A stretch of 64,000 bases of DNA from Nitrobacter sp. 62-23. GTDB lineage: Bacteria > Pseudomonadota > Alphaproteobacteria > Rhizobiales > Xanthobacteraceae. This document shows positions 52,072 through 61,699 of the stretch, one piece after another. Where the stretch lies: NCBI RefSeq assembly GCF_001897285.1, contig NZ_MKSM01000099.1, forward strand, positions 49,078-113,077, read 5' to 3'. Positions within the stretch are counted from its first letter, which is position 1, and each line of letters begins with the position of its first letter. The translations under genes were made by a program, and so were the position numbers. The notes under the pieces were generated by a model. That model saw nothing but the letters and a program-made list of their open reading frames with translations. It was not told where the DNA came from and made no database searches.

Positions 52072-52875
52072 ATGGGCTTCGACTGGCGAACGATATTTGG
52101 CCCGGCTCTCGCGTCATTGGTGGCGATCGCGTCCATCTTTGTCGATCGCAATGTCATTGCCGTTCCGGATCCGGCAGCGCTGTACGTCTGCGTCGTCGCG
52201 CTCGCAGCATCGCTCGGCGGAACGGCGTCCGGCGTGATCAGCGCGGCCATCGCCGTCGCGGCTTCCGCGCTTTTCCTTTTCGACCACGGCGCCGTGCATT
52301 CCTACGATCTTTTGCATCTTGCGCTGCTGATCCTGACCACCGGCGGCACCGCTTTTACTACCGGGTTTCTGCACAGGCGATTGGGGGACGCGCTCAAATG
52401 GCGTGAGCGGCACGCGACCGCTGCACGGCTGTCCAGCGCCCTTGATCAGATCGACATCGGCATCGTGCTGCTCGATGCGGATACGCGCGCGGAATTCATC
52501 AACCGCGCCTTTCGGGATTTTTTCTCGCTCCCCGACGAGAAGGCCGACAGCAAACCGCCATTCATCGCGCTGATGTACCACGGGCGTGATACCGGCGCGT
52601 ATGAACTGCCCGAGGACGAGCTTACCCATTTCATCGCCGAGCGAACCAAGATGATGCGCGCGGGCGACCGGACCCCGATCAACATCAAGCTCAGGGGCGG
52701 CGAAGTGCTGCGCTTCTGCTGCACGGCGCTCCCGGACGGCGGCCGGATGCTGAGCTATACGCCGGTGACCGATCTTGTTCGCCATACCGACGATCCAGCT
52801 GATGCCGACTATTACCTGTCGCTGCGCGGCGGCGCCCACCGCTTCCCGATCAATTACCTGCGCGCCGCGGAGTGA
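52072..52875 (+). CDS. Membrane protein with PAS domain
   Basis: This 267-residue protein starts at the ATG at 52072. Three or four hydrophobic segments (about residues 8-100) resemble the DUF4118-type membrane region of KdpD-like sensors (RNVIAVPDPAALYVCVVALA, GGTASGVISAAIAVAASALF). A PAS domain follows (LSSALDQIDIGIVLLDADTR, AEFINRAFRDFFSLP). There is no kinase or GGDEF output domain; it ends soon after the PAS fold. It may be a truncated sensor or work with a partner by contact. I cannot tell which signal it senses. Confidence 0.7.
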   Translation: MGFDWRTIFGPALASLVAIASIFVDRNVIAVPDPAALYVCVVALAASLGGTASGVISAAIAVAASALFLFDHGAVHSYDLLHLALLILTTGGTAFTTGFLHRRLGDALKWRERHATAARLSSALDQIDIGIVLLDADTRAEFINRAFRDFFSLPDEKADSKPPFIALMYHGRDTGAYELPEDELTHFIAERTKMMRAGDRTPINIKLRGGEVLRFCCTALPDGGRMLSYTPVTDLVRHTDDPADADYYLSLRGGAHRFPINYLRAAE

Positions 52876-52975
52876 GCTTCCGGCGCGAACGATTCACGGC
52901 TGTTGGCTTCCGCTCTCATCGATTCCGGAAGTAGGATCGATCCTCGCAACCCGGCGTGAAAGCCTCCTTGCCATC

Positions 52976-53173
52976 ATGACCCATCAGATCGGACAACAGC
53001 CCCGACGCCGTCTCACCTGTTCCGGATGCGGAACGGAATTCGGCTGCGACCTGTCGGGGAACTGCTGGTGCGCCGAGGAGACCGCGCGGCTGCCGATGCC
53101 TGTCCAAGGCGGCGACTGCCTGTGCCGCGATTGCCTGCGAAAGGCGGCGGCGCGCTCATCAGCGTCGGCATGA
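52976..53173 (+). CDS. Cysteine-rich CWC-type small protein
   Basis: This 65-residue protein has eight cysteines in the pattern C-x2-C-x5-C-x5-C-x-C, then later C-x-C-x2-C (LTCSGCGTEFGCDLSGNCWC and GGDCLCRDCLRKAA). The spacing resembles the small cysteine-rich CWC family, which probably binds a metal such as zinc; function is unknown. The ATG at 52976 (MTHQIGQQPRRRLTCSGCG) has only a weak ribosome site. It follows the PAS protein by 100 bases. Confidence 0.78.
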   Translation: MTHQIGQQPRRRLTCSGCGTEFGCDLSGNCWCAEETARLPMPVQGGDCLCRDCLRKAAARSSASA

Positions 53174-53241
53174 TCCCGCCGTTTGGGCATCCGTGAGAAT
53201 GCGCCCTTTCGTGCGGGCCGGACTCATCCCATATTGCCGGC

Positions 53242-56200
53242 ATGGCGAACACCCCCGATCCTCCGAAACGCCCCGGCAAATCTCCCGGACTCAAGGTTCC
53301 GAAATCCAAGCCTGCGAGACCCAAGCCTGCGAAATCGAAGGCGCATCGCCCCGAGGTGCAGCCGATCGGGCCTGCGCTCGCGCAACTGCTCAACCCGGCG
53401 ATCAATCGCGGCGATGCCGGCCTCGGCTCCGGCACCGGGTTGCAGCCGCCGCCGGACAATTCCTGGGATCGTCGCTCAGGCGGCGAAGCCGCCGCGCATC
53501 GCGCGCGGAAATCGACGCGCGGCAAGAGCGATGCGACGGCGAAGCAGGATGCGGCTACCTCCCCTCCCTTTGGCGGGGACGCGACGGGCGAAGACGCCCG
53601 CGTTGGGCGGGGGGAAGCTACGAGCGCAACGTTCAAAGGGACAACGGAGAACGGGCCCGGCTTCGGAGAAGCGCCACAAGCAATTTACGGCACGTCAGCG
53701 ACGATCCCGACGCTCGATCCGGAACTGGCGCGGCAACTCGGTCTGCCGACCGCGGAGGATGATGAAGAGGCCCTGGCGCGACCGCCGCGCAGCAAGATGG
53801 AAGGCCTCGGCGTCAAGGCGACCGCGGAATCGCTGGAGGCGCTGCTGCGCGACGGCCGTCCCGAATTCAAGAAAGATGACGGCTCGCTGAAGGTCTGGAC
53901 GCCACACCGTCCGCCGCGCCCGGAGAAAAGCGAAGGCGGCGTCCGCTTCGAGATCAAGTCGGAATATGAGCCGAAAGGCGACCAGCCGCAGGCGATCCGC
54001 GAACTGGTCGAAGGCATCAACCGCAACGACCGCACCCAGGTGCTGCTCGGCGTCACCGGCTCCGGCAAGACCTACACCATGGCCAAGGTGATCGAGGCGA
54101 CGCAGCGCCCGGCGCTGATCCTCGCGCCGAACAAGACACTGGCGGCGCAGCTCTACGGCGAATTCAAGAACTTCTTTCCCGACAACGCGGTGGAATACTT
54201 CGTCTCGTACTACGATTACTATCAGCCGGAAGCTTACGTCCCGCGCACCGACACTTACATCGAGAAGGATTCCTCGATCAACGAACAGATCGACCGCATG
54301 CGCCACGCCGCAACGCGCGCGTTGCTGGAACGCGACGACGTCATCATCGTCGCCTCGGTGTCATGCATCTACGGCATTGGCTCGGTCGAAACTTACACCG
54401 CGATGACGTTCGCCTTGAAACGCGGCGAGCGCATCGACCAGCGCCAGCTCATCGCCGACCTCGTGGCGTTGCAGTACAAGCGCACAAGCGCCGACTTCAC
54501 CCGCGGCACTTTTCGCGTGCGCGGTGACACCATCGATATTTTCCCAGCGCACTACGAGGACCGGGCCTGGCGCGTCAACCTGTTTGGCGACGAGGTCGAG
54601 AGCATCGAGGAGTTCGATCCCCTCACCGGCCACAAGCAGGACGAACTGGACTTTATCAAGGTCTATTCCAACTCGCACTATGTGACACCGCGGCCGACGC
54701 TGGTGCAGGCGATCAAGAACATCAAGATCGAGCTGAAGCAGCGGCTCGACCAGTTGCACGCGCAGGGCCGCCTGCTCGAAGCGCAACGGCTGGAGCAGCG
54801 CACCACCTTCGACCTGGAAATGATGGAGGCCACGGGAAGCTGCGCCGGCATCGAGAACTATTCGCGCTATCTCACCGGCCGCCGCCCCGGCGAGCCGCCG
54901 CCGACGCTGTTCGAATACGTCCCCGACAACGCGCTGGTGTTCGCCGACGAGAGCCACGTCAGCGTGCCGCAGATCGGCGGCATGTTCCGCGGCGACTTCC
55001 GCCGCAAGGCGACGCTGGCCGAATATGGCTTCCGCCTGCCCTCCTGCATGGACAACCGCCCGCTGCGCTTCGAGGAATGGGACATGATGCGGCCGCAATC
55101 GGTCGCGGTCTCGGCCACGCCGGCCGCATGGGAACTGAACGAAAGCGGCGGCGTGTTCGTCGAACAGGTGATCCGTCCCACCGGCCTGATCGATCCGCCG
55201 GTCGACATCCGCCCGGCACGGACGCAGGTGGACGACCTCGTCGGCGAGGTGCGCGCCACCGCCGCGAACGGCTATCGCTCGCTGATCACCGTGCTGACCA
55301 AGCGCATGGCGGAGGACCTCACCGAATATCTGCATGAGCAGGGCATTCGCGTGCGCTACATGCACAGCGACATCGACACCATCGAGCGCATCGAGATCAT
55401 CCGCGATCTCAGGCTGGGTGCGTTCGATGCGCTGGTCGGCATCAACCTGCTGCGCGAAGGTCTCGACATTCCCGAATGTGCGCTGGTCGCGATTCTCGAT
55501 GCCGATAAGGAGGGATTCCTGCGCAGCGAGACCTCGCTGATCCAGACCATCGGCCGCGCCGCGCGCAATGTCGACGGCCGCGTCATCCTCTATGCCGACC
55601 AGGTCACGGGATCGATGCAGCGCGCGATCGCCGAGACCGATCGCCGTCGCGAGAAGCAGGTGGAATACAACACCGCCAACGGCATCACGCCGGAGAGCGT
55701 CAAGAAGTCCATCGGCGATATCTTGAACAGCGCCTACGAGCGCGACCATGTGCTGGTGGAAATCGGCGACGGCGGCAAGGGAAATTCCTGGTCGGACGAC
55801 GCGATCGCGATCGGCCATAATTTCGAGGCGGTTCTCGCCGATCTGGAAACGCGGATGCGCGAGGCTGCCGCCGACCTGAACTTCGAGGAAGCCGCAAGGC
55901 TGCGCGACGAGGTGAAGCGGCTGCGCGCCACGGAGCTGGCGATCGTCGACGATCCCACCATCAAGCAGCGCGGCGTCGCGGCAAAAGCCGGCAGCTACGC
56001 CGGCAAGAAGAAGTATGGCGATGCAGCGAACCTGCCGGCGCGCTCCTCGTCGAAAATCCACAAACCCTCGCTCGACGAGATGGGCATCGCCACCTGGCAC
56101 GAGGTCAAGCCGACCGGCGCACGCCCGAAGCCGCGCAAACCGACGCTGGACGAAATGGGCCCCGGCACGGAAAGCCGAATCTATCAGCCGACTTCATCCC

Positions 56201-56283
56201 GCGAAGCAGGCCCGGAATTCGGTCCGCGACCGCGCTCCTCCGGCGGCGCGCCCGGGAAGCGGGGCGGATGGAAGAAGGGGTAA
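53242..56283 (+). CDS. uvrB: UvrABC excision nuclease subunit B, with long N-terminal extension
   Basis: This 1013-residue UvrB acts in nucleotide excision repair: it is loaded by UvrA, checks the lesion, and recruits UvrC. The core is complete: Walker [13 protein letters not shown] (about 268-279), the beta-hairpin region [48 protein letters not shown], the helicase motifs near [20 protein letters not shown] and [20 protein letters not shown], and the C-terminal UVR motif ([20 protein letters not shown]). E. coli UvrB has Walker A near residue 40, so this copy has about 230 extra N-terminal residues, Pro/Lys/Arg-rich and partly repeat-derived. A tail with two KP(S/T)LDEMG motifs follows the UVR domain. 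Confidence 0.95.
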   Translation: MANTPDPPKRPGKSPGLKVPKSKPARPKPAKSKAHRPEVQPIGPALAQLLNPAINRGDAGLGSGTGLQPPPDNSWDRRSGGEAAAHRARKSTRGKSDATAKQDAATSPPFGGDATGEDARVGRGEATSATFKGTTENGPGFGEAPQAIYGTSATIPTLDPELARQLGLPTAEDDEEALARPPRSKMEGLGVKATAESLEALLRDGRPEFKKDDGSLKVWTPHRPPRPEKSEGGVRFEIKSEYEPKGDQPQAIRELVEGINRNDRTQVLLGVTGSGKTYTMAKVIEATQRPALILAPNKTLAAQLYGEFKNFFPDNAVEYFVSYYDYYQPEAYVPRTDTYIEKDSSINEQIDRMRHAATRALLERDDVIIVASVSCIYGIGSVETYTAMTFALKRGERIDQRQLIADLVALQYKRTSADFTRGTFRVRGDTIDIFPAHYEDRAWRVNLFGDEVESIEEFDPLTGHKQDELDFIKVYSNSHYVTPRPTLVQAIKNIKIELKQRLDQLHAQGRLLEAQRLEQRTTFDLEMMEATGSCAGIENYSRYLTGRRPGEPPPTLFEYVPDNALVFADESHVSVPQIGGMFRGDFRRKATLAEYGFRLPSCMDNRPLRFEEWDMMRPQSVAVSATPAAWELNESGGVFVEQVIRPTGLIDPPVDIRPARTQVDDLVGEVRATAANGYRSLITVLTKRMAEDLTEYLHEQGIRVRYMHSDIDTIERIEIIRDLRLGAFDALVGINLLREGLDIPECALVAILDADKEGFLRSETSLIQTIGRAARNVDGRVILYADQVTGSMQRAIAETDRRREKQVEYNTANGITPESVKKSIGDILNSAYERDHVLVEIGDGGKGNSWSDDAIAIGHNFEAVLADLETRMREAAADLNFEEAARLRDEVKRLRATELAIVDDPTIKQRGVAAKAGSYAGKKKYGDAANLPARSSSKIHKPSLDEMGIATWHEVKPTGARPKPRKPTLDEMGPGTESRIYQPTSSREAGPEFGPRPRSSGGAPGKRGGWKKG
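53554..53622. repeat. Palindromic repeat-like element inside uvrB
   Basis: Imperfect arms GCTACCTCCCCTCCC..ACGCGACGGGCG (53554-53590) and CGCCCGCG..GGGGGGAAGCTAC (about 53595-53621) run inverse to each other. The element keeps the frame open and encodes [20 protein letters not shown]. The style matches intergenic palindromes seen elsewhere in the window. Confidence 0.55.
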
Positions 56284-56483
56284 AGCCGCATATCATCAAA
56301 GAGGCCACGCTACCGCATTCGCCGGCAATCCGCCCGCGAGCGATGCGCGTCAGCCTTCCACGCGAAGAAAAACGTGGATGGCCGGAACAGAGCCGCGCCA
56401 TGACGGAACGAGGTTGTTTCCATCAAATCCAAACCGCTATAGGGGATCATAAAACTCGTCTTGCGTATCAGGAGGTTCAAACC

Positions 56484-56828
56484 GTGGCCGACGCCGATCT
56501 CGACGTCATCATTCGCAAGCTTGCAAGGCAGCAGCACAAGAGCCTGACGGCGGCCGTTAAGGACCGGCGCGCGCGCTACCTTGCCCTCGCGGCCAAGGCG
56601 AAAGATGCCGCCGGCAAGCAGCGCTTCCGTGAGATGGCGAAACAGGCCTTGGAGGAAGGCACCGCAGCCGCAAGACGGTTGCAGATGTCGGCCGACAACG
56701 CCGCCGACAGCTACGCCCGCGCGATGCGGCGCACGGCCGAAGCTCTCGCGGCAGAACAGGCCGCGTCGCCAACGAAAGCCTCCGCCAGGACGGCGCCATC
56801 GAAAACGAAGAAGCGAGCGAAGTCCTGA
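56484..56828 (+). CDS. Small helical hypothetical protein
   Basis: The GTG at 56484 is supported by AGGAGG with an 8-base spacer. The 114-residue product is Ala/Arg/Lys-rich and almost wholly helical (VIIRKLARQQHKSLTAAVKD, RRARYLALAAKAKDAAGKQR), ending in a basic tail (APSKTKKRAKS). There is no membrane segment or known domain. It could be a coiled-coil or nucleic-acid-binding protein. It lies 200 bases after uvrB on the same strand. Confidence 0.65.
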   Translation: MADADLDVIIRKLARQQHKSLTAAVKDRRARYLALAAKAKDAAGKQRFREMAKQALEEGTAAARRLQMSADNAADSYARAMRRTAEALAAEQAASPTKASARTAPSKTKKRAKS

Positions 56829-57143
56829 TCCGCTCCAGGCCATAGAGTCAACATCGCCTGAATCCAAATCGTCAAAGACCGCGAATGCCGAGGGACGAAC
56901 CCGAATGCCAGGGTGTCTTCACGGTTATGACTTTGGCGACTTACCGACCTACATCCTGGCTCCGGCCGCAGCATCAATCTCAAATGCCAAGCCCGCCGGA
57001 GGCAGGTCCGATTCGGGGAATGAACGGGGCTCGCCGCAGATTGGCCGCGATATTGTCAAAATCTGCAGCGCTGATAAGATGTTAGAGACTCGTCGTGCGG
57101 GGGGACATCCGCGCTCGCTCAACGCGAAACAGGGAACAAGCCG

Positions 57144-57584
57144 ATGAACGCCACTCCAGCCACTCCAGCCACGTCGTCCGAACAAACCGAATCGAGCACG
57201 ACCGAGGCCGACACCAACCTCGCCGCCGTCTCGGAAGTCGAAGCCGGCATCCGCGATTTCGTTCGCAACGATATCGCCTACCTGCGCCGGCCCGCCACGG
57301 GCGCTCCATCCCCCGAGATCAAGCTGGAGCCAAGCACGGAAGCGACCGTGAACAACGTCAATTCCCTGATCCAGCGCGTGGCTGGAACCTCCCTCGCCGA
57401 GATCGAGAATCTCGTTACCGAGCTTGAAAGCCTCCGCGACCTGCTGCATGCGGAAGGACAGCGCGTCCAGCGTGAAATCTCGGGCTATGCCCAGTTGAGT
57501 CAGGCTGCAATGAAGTCGACGCGGATGATCGCGGAGAACGTCGCGCAGTGGAAGCACACCGCCGAGAACCTGCGTAACGATTAA
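57144..57584 (+). CDS. Hypothetical coiled-coil protein
   Basis: This 146-residue protein begins MNATPATPATSSEQTESSTT, a Thr/Ser/Glu-rich stretch. A helical region follows (VEAGIRDFVRNDIAYLRRPA) and then a long coiled coil (VNNVNSLIQRVAGTSLAEIE, NLVTELESLRDLLHAEGQRV), ending in QWKHTAENLRND. There is no signal or membrane segment. It has GGGAA about 9 bases before the ATG. Conserved-looking but unassigned. Confidence 0.65.
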   Translation: MNATPATPATSSEQTESSTTEADTNLAAVSEVEAGIRDFVRNDIAYLRRPATGAPSPEIKLEPSTEATVNNVNSLIQRVAGTSLAEIENLVTELESLRDLLHAEGQRVQREISGYAQLSQAAMKSTRMIAENVAQWKHTAENLRND

Positions 57585-57641
57585 CGCCCTCTATTCCGGA
57601 GTTCGCGTCGCGAGCGCGGGACGGGGTTTGATTGCATCGTC

Positions 57642-57664
57642 ATGCCCGGCTTTATGCCGGGCAT
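57642..57664. repeat. GCCCGGC palindrome
   Basis: ATGCCCGGC and GCCGGGCAT form a perfect 9-base stem with a 5-base loop. A similar CGCCCGGCCTTGTGCCGGGC element lies near 62586-62608, just upstream of lgt. Confidence 0.8.
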
Positions 57665-57726
57665 CCAGCGTTTTGGAACGAGAGTAGACGAGTGAAGCCG
57701 ATGCCGTTCTTCGAACGGCCGAGCTA

Positions 57727-57780
57727 CGCGTTTTCGAGCGAAGTGGTCCGGTTCGCGTGAAGAAAACGTGTCAAATCAAG
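57727..57780. repeat. Dispersed repeat, copy C
   Basis: It reads CGTTTTCGAGCGAAGTGG, then TCCGGTTCGCGTGAAGAAAA, then CGTGTCAAATCAAG. The second and third parts recur almost exactly in copy D (63270-63300). Confidence 0.8.
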
Positions 57781-57936
57781 AAGCTAAAGTCTTTTCCATG
57801 AAGCGGTGAAAGACTTTAGGTCATGATGCGCTGGAACGCTTCGTCGTCAACTCATCCTGTTCCAGCGCGGCAAGCCATAAGCCATGACGCGAACCTCGGA
57901 ATAAACACCACCGGATCGCTGGCACGAGGCCAACAC

Positions 57937-58890
57937 TCAGTCGAACAGGCTCGACACCGACTGTTCGGCGGCGGTGCGGTTGATCGCTTCGCCGATCAGG
58001 CCGGCGATCGACAGCAGGCGGATGTTGGCGGTCTTGTTGACGGCGTCGGTCGGCTGGATCGAGTCGGTGATGACCAGCTCTTTCAGTTTTGAACCGGCGA
58101 TGCGCGCCGCAGCGCCGCCGGACAGCACGCCGTGCGTGATATAGGCATAAACGTCCTTCGCGCCCTTCGCGATGAGCGCGTCGGCGGCATTGACCAGGGT
58201 GCCGCCGGAATCGACGATGTCGTCGATCAGGATACAGGTCGAGCCGGCGACGTCGCCGATCACGTTCATGACCTCGGATTCACCGGCGCGCTCGCGGCGC
58301 TTGTCGATGATCGCCAGCCGAGCGTTGATGCGCTTGGCGAGGCCGCGCGCGCGCACAACGCCGCCGACGTCAGGCGACACCACCATCAGGTTGCCGAGGT
58401 CGAACCGCTCCTTGATGTCGCGGACCATCACCGGCGACGCATAGAGATTGTCGGTCGGGATATCGAAGAAGCCCTGAATCTGCCCGGCATGCAGATCGAG
58501 CGTCAGCACGCGGTCGGTTCCGGCGCGCGTGATCAGGTTGGCCACCAGCTTGGCCGAAATCGGCGAGCGCGAGCCGACCTTGCGATCCTGCCGCGCGTAG
58601 CCGAAGTAGGGAATGACCGCCGTGATCCGGCGCGCCGACGCGCGGCGCAGCGCATCGGTGATGATCAGAAGCTCCATCAGATGATCGTTGGTCGGGTACG
58701 ACGTCGACTGGATCACGTACACGTCCGAGCCGCGCACGTTCTCAAGCACTTCCACGAAGATCTCGTTGTCGGCAAAGCGCCGCACGCTGGCTTTGGTGAG
58801 TTCAAGCCCGAGCCATTTGGCGATTTCCCGCGCCAGCATCGGGTTGGCGTTACCGGCAACCAGCTTGACGGCGCCGTTTTTGGCGGACAT
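57937..58890 (-). CDS. prs: Ribose-phosphate pyrophosphokinase
   Basis: The ATG at 58890 ([20 protein letters not shown]) has GGGGAG about 9 bases upstream; longer in-frame starts are not conserved. The 317-residue enzyme makes PRPP from ribose-5-phosphate and ATP, feeding purine, pyrimidine, His and Trp synthesis. Active-site features are [20 protein letters not shown], the flexible loop [34 protein letters not shown] and the PRPP loop [14 protein letters not shown]. Length and sequence are typical of class I Prs. It is a single-gene unit. Confidence 0.96.
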   Translation of the reverse strand: MSAKNGAVKLVAGNANPMLAREIAKWLGLELTKASVRRFADNEIFVEVLENVRGSDVYVIQSTSYPTNDHLMELLIITDALRRASARRITAVIPYFGYARQDRKVGSRSPISAKLVANLITRAGTDRVLTLDLHAGQIQGFFDIPTDNLYASPVMVRDIKERFDLGNLMVVSPDVGGVVRARGLAKRINARLAIIDKRRERAGESEVMNVIGDVAGSTCILIDDIVDSGGTLVNAADALIAKGAKDVYAYITHGVLSGGAAARIAGSKLKELVITDSIQPTDAVNKTANIRLLSIAGLIGEAINRTAAEQSVSSLFD

Positions 58891-59035
58891 CGACGCGTCT
58901 CCCCGCGATGTGGTGGGTACAACGTTCAACATCCCGACTCCAGAGAACCTCTCCGACCCCGATGGAGGCGGTGTATCAAGGAGTGGCCAAGTCTGGCAAT
59001 ACGGGGAACACGGATTCCGGCGTAAAATGATGGCC

Positions 59036-59638
59036 TTATTGCGCGGCGAACCCGAGCGCGGCCGCCTGCCGGACATCCGCCCCCGCCAGACCGTCGGCGC
59101 TGGCGATCGCCGGCTCCTGAGGCTGCGATGGAGCCGGCTCAGTAGCGGGCGGCGGCGCGGCGCCGTTCACCATGCTGCTCAATCCGCTCAGCCCGGCCTG
59201 CGCGATCTTGCGCAGGGTGAGATCGTCGGCCGCGGCCCACGCATCATGTCCGGCCTTGCCGGCGGGCTCCTTGCCGCTCAGGCGCAGCGCGCGGTTCTGA
59301 TTGCGATCGTAGACGTCGAGCACCCAGGCGATGGTGGTGCGGCCGCGGCTGACCTCGGCCGCGAGATAGCCGCGCACGCGATAGGCGGCCGCGGCCTCGC
59401 GCGACACGATGGAAAGGTCGCGGAGTTGCGCTTCGGAATTGAGGACGTTGACAAGGCGGTCGAACACCTGCGGCGGCGGTCCGTCGACCGACTCGAACGC
59501 AACCGTCACGCCGCCGCCGGCCTGCGCAAAGGATTCGCTTCCGTTGCCGCCACCCGCGCATCCCGCCAGCGCGCACAGCGCCGCCAGAAGCGCAACGGCG
59601 CGTCCAGCACGCCCGGCGCGGAAGCTCTTGAAAGGCAT
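59036..59638 (-). CDS. Putative lipoprotein
   Basis: This 200-residue protein has a lipoprotein signal: basic start, hydrophobic stretch ([14 protein letters not shown]) with the lipobox LAGC, Cys at about residue 27. The mature part has a mixed alpha/beta region ([40 protein letters not shown]) and a Pro/Ala-rich tail. It would be lipidated by Lgt, whose gene is 2.1 kb away. Function is unknown; the fold region resembles small outer-membrane-linked lipoproteins only in a general way. Confidence 0.75.
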   Translation of the reverse strand: MPFKSFRAGRAGRAVALLAALCALAGCAGGGNGSESFAQAGGGVTVAFESVDGPPPQVFDRLVNVLNSEAQLRDLSIVSREAAAAYRVRGYLAAEVSRGRTTIAWVLDVYDRNQNRALRLSGKEPAGKAGHDAWAAADDLTLRKIAQAGLSGLSSMVNGAAPPPATEPAPSQPQEPAIASADGLAGADVRQAAALGFAAQ

Positions 59639-59669
59639 TCGCTGACGTCCCCGTTTCGTCGAGCGATAT

Positions 59670-59687
59670 CGTTAAAACGCGTTAACG
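59670..59687. promoter_or_regulatory. Inverted repeat CGTTAA-N6-TTAACG
   Basis: The arms CGTTAA and TTAACG are exact inverse complements with a 6-base spacer, 32 bases before the lipoprotein start. The half-sites look like CtrA boxes, but the CtrA consensus spacer is 7 bases, so the match is imperfect. Confidence 0.45.
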
Positions 59688-59778
59688 TCTAGGGCAGAGC
59701 GTCCGGGCAGCGCAAAGAATCCGCTTGCCAGCACCGACGGCTCTGATTCCGTTCGGCTGGCGCGCCGGGTTCGCTCAA

Positions 59779-60549
59779 TCATTCGGCTTCCAGCATGATG
59801 GCATGCACGTGGCGGCCGAAATCCGGCTCGTTGCGATGCACCGAGCGGCGATAGCTGAAGAAACGCTCGTCGGCATAGGTGTCGATGCCGGTGTCGTCGA
59901 TCGTCCCGACGCCGATGCGCTCCAGGCGCATCCGGATGAAGCCGCCGAGATCGAACATGGCATGGCGGTCGCGCTCCGACGGAACGAAGAACCGGGCATA
60001 GTCCCGATCGGCTTCCGTAAATCGCGCGACGAATTCAGCGCCAACCTCGTAGCTTCGTTGCCGGATCAAGGGACCGATGGCGACGGCGATATCGGAGCGA
60101 CTGCCGCCGAGCGTTTCGATGGCGTCGACGGTTTTTTCCAGCACGCCGGTCAGAGCGCCCTTCCAGCCGGCGTGCGCGGCGCCGATGACGCGGGCTCGCG
60201 GATCGACGAACAGGACGGGGCCACAGTCGGCCGCGGTAACGCCGACCGCAAGCCCCGGGGTTTTCGTGACGATGGCGTCGGCGCGCGGCCGCGATGCCGC
60301 GTCCCATGGCCTGTCGGCGATCACGGCGTCGGGCGAGTGGACCTGGTAGAGAGAGAGGAAATTCGCCGGCGCAACGCCCATGACCTCGGCCATGCGCCGC
60401 CGGTTCTCGGCGACATGGGCGGGATCGTCCTGCGAGCCGATGCCGGCATTCAGGCTCGCATAGATGCCTTGCGAGACGCCGCCCTCGCGGGTGAAAAAGG
60501 CGTGCCGCAGGCCGGAAACAGCGGAGAGCAGAGAGGATGCGAGGGTCAT
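59779..60549 (-). CDS. pgeF: Peptidoglycan editing factor (PgeF/YfiH, purine-nucleoside/laccase fold)
   Basis: This 256-residue protein has the YfiH metal-site motifs: FFTREGGVSQGIYASLNAG near the start, LYQVHSPDAV, TAADCGPVLFVDP and GAAHAGWKGALTGVLEKTVD, with His and Cys ligands. Family members act on purine nucleosides and help remove wrongly incorporated amino acids from peptidoglycan precursors. The ATG overlaps the stop of the methyltransferase gene by four bases (ATGA). The order lgt-midA-pgeF is common in alphaproteobacteria. Confidence 0.93.
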   Translation of the reverse strand: MTLASSLLSAVSGLRHAFFTREGGVSQGIYASLNAGIGSQDDPAHVAENRRRMAEVMGVAPANFLSLYQVHSPDAVIADRPWDAASRPRADAIVTKTPGLAVGVTAADCGPVLFVDPRARVIGAAHAGWKGALTGVLEKTVDAIETLGGSRSDIAVAIGPLIRQRSYEVGAEFVARFTEADRDYARFFVPSERDRHAMFDLGGFIRMRLERIGVGTIDDTGIDTYADERFFSYRRSVHRNEPDFGRHVHAIMLEAE

Positions 60550-61673
60550 GGCGCCCTGATCCCGCCGCGCCGCTCCTGATCGCTCAATCCCGCCAGTTCG
60601 GTGAGCCTCGAATCGGAAACGCCGATCACCTTGAACATCGACCCCATGCCGCCGCGGCCGCTCCCGGCCAGACGTTTCAGCGCCGTTGCGATACTCTCCG
60701 ATACTTCAGGGCTCGCCTTCGCCATCAGGTTGACGGCGCGGGCCTCGATGCCGAGCCGTTGCAGGAATGTTCCCTGCGTCACCGGTCCGTGCACGCGGGC
60801 GCCGACATCCTCCGCGGCGCGGGCCAACGCCTGGAAATCGACATGGGCGGTGATATCGGCCTGACCGGGATCTTTCAGCGGATCGGCGAAGCTGTGTCCC
60901 GCGATGGCCTGGAAGGTGTCGCCGGCATCGCTGCGCACATGGCCATAGTCGATAATCAGCGCGGCGCCCCCCTGATCGCGGACACGGGTCGCGAGGGACA
61001 TGATCTCGGCATCCGGCCGCCACTCGAAAATGGCTCCGACCGGCGCGGCCCGCACCAGCGGCGGCAGCAGCGCGTCGAACCGCGGCATCGGCTCCGCGGC
61101 GGCGCCGAACACGAGTTGGCCGCTGCCGTCGACATCGACCACCCGTTCGTGCCAGCCGTCGCCATGCCGGACCATCTGGCGGACCGGAAGCACGTCGAAA
61201 TATTCGTTGGCGAGAATGATCGCCGGTCCCCGCGGCACCTCATCCAGACCAGCGTGCCACTCGACGTTCCGCGCGCCGGACAGGGTCGCCTCCTGCTTCT
61301 CCCGCAGCACCGGATTGATCTCGACCAGGTGGACGCTGAGCGCGTCATACATCGGCGGCAACACGCGTAGCGCACGCAGCGCGTCCGCCATCATGGTGCC
61401 GCGACCGGGCCCGAGTTCGATCAGCCGCAGCGTGGCCGGCGAACCCATCATGCGCCACACCGACGCGGCCCACAATCCGATCAGTTCACCGAACATCTGG
61501 CTGACTTCGGGCGAGGTGATGAAGTCGCCCTCGCGTCCGAGCGGGTCGCGCGAAATGTAGTAGCCGTGTTCGGGATGGGTCAGGCAGATCTGCATGTAGC
61601 GCCAGACCGGCAGCGGGCCGGATGTCTTGATCAGCTTCTTGATCTCGGCCATCAGCGGAGAAATTTCAGTCAC
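60546..61673 (-). CDS. SAM-dependent methyltransferase, MidA/NDUFAF7 type
   Basis: This 375-residue protein of the MidA family methylates an arginine on a complex I subunit in mitochondria; the bacterial role is presumed similar. Family marks are GPLPVWRYMQICLTHPEHGY, REGDFITSPEVSQMFGELIG, the SAM-binding LIELGPGRGTMMADALRALR, ILANEYFDVLPVRQMV and ALIIDYGHVR. It is 26 bases after lgt and overlaps pgeF, so the three genes are likely one transcript. Confidence 0.92.
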   Translation of the reverse strand: MTEISPLMAEIKKLIKTSGPLPVWRYMQICLTHPEHGYYISRDPLGREGDFITSPEVSQMFGELIGLWAASVWRMMGSPATLRLIELGPGRGTMMADALRALRVLPPMYDALSVHLVEINPVLREKQEATLSGARNVEWHAGLDEVPRGPAIILANEYFDVLPVRQMVRHGDGWHERVVDVDGSGQLVFGAAAEPMPRFDALLPPLVRAAPVGAIFEWRPDAEIMSLATRVRDQGGAALIIDYGHVRSDAGDTFQAIAGHSFADPLKDPGQADITAHVDFQALARAAEDVGARVHGPVTQGTFLQRLGIEARAVNLMAKASPEVSESIATALKRLAGSGRGGMGSMFKVIGVSDSRLTELAGLSDQERRGGIRAP

Positions 61674-61699
61674 GATCAGCCTTGAAATCAGCTTTGGGA

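Larger units (their letters stand above)
57585..57936. other. Repeat-rich intergenic region
   Basis: These 352 bases separate two genes whose 3' ends converge and hold three palindromes. ATGCCCGGC/GCCGGGCAT (57642-57664) is a widespread alphaproteobacterial type; GCCGTTC/GAACGGC lies at 57703-57719; and copy C of the AGCGTTTTCGAGCGAAG family spans 57727-57780. No gene is supported. Confidence 0.7.

Noticed and set aside
54361-56100. A 579-codon minus-strand frame over uvrB
   Set aside because: Antisense to a complete conserved UvrB; composition is typical of shadow frames.
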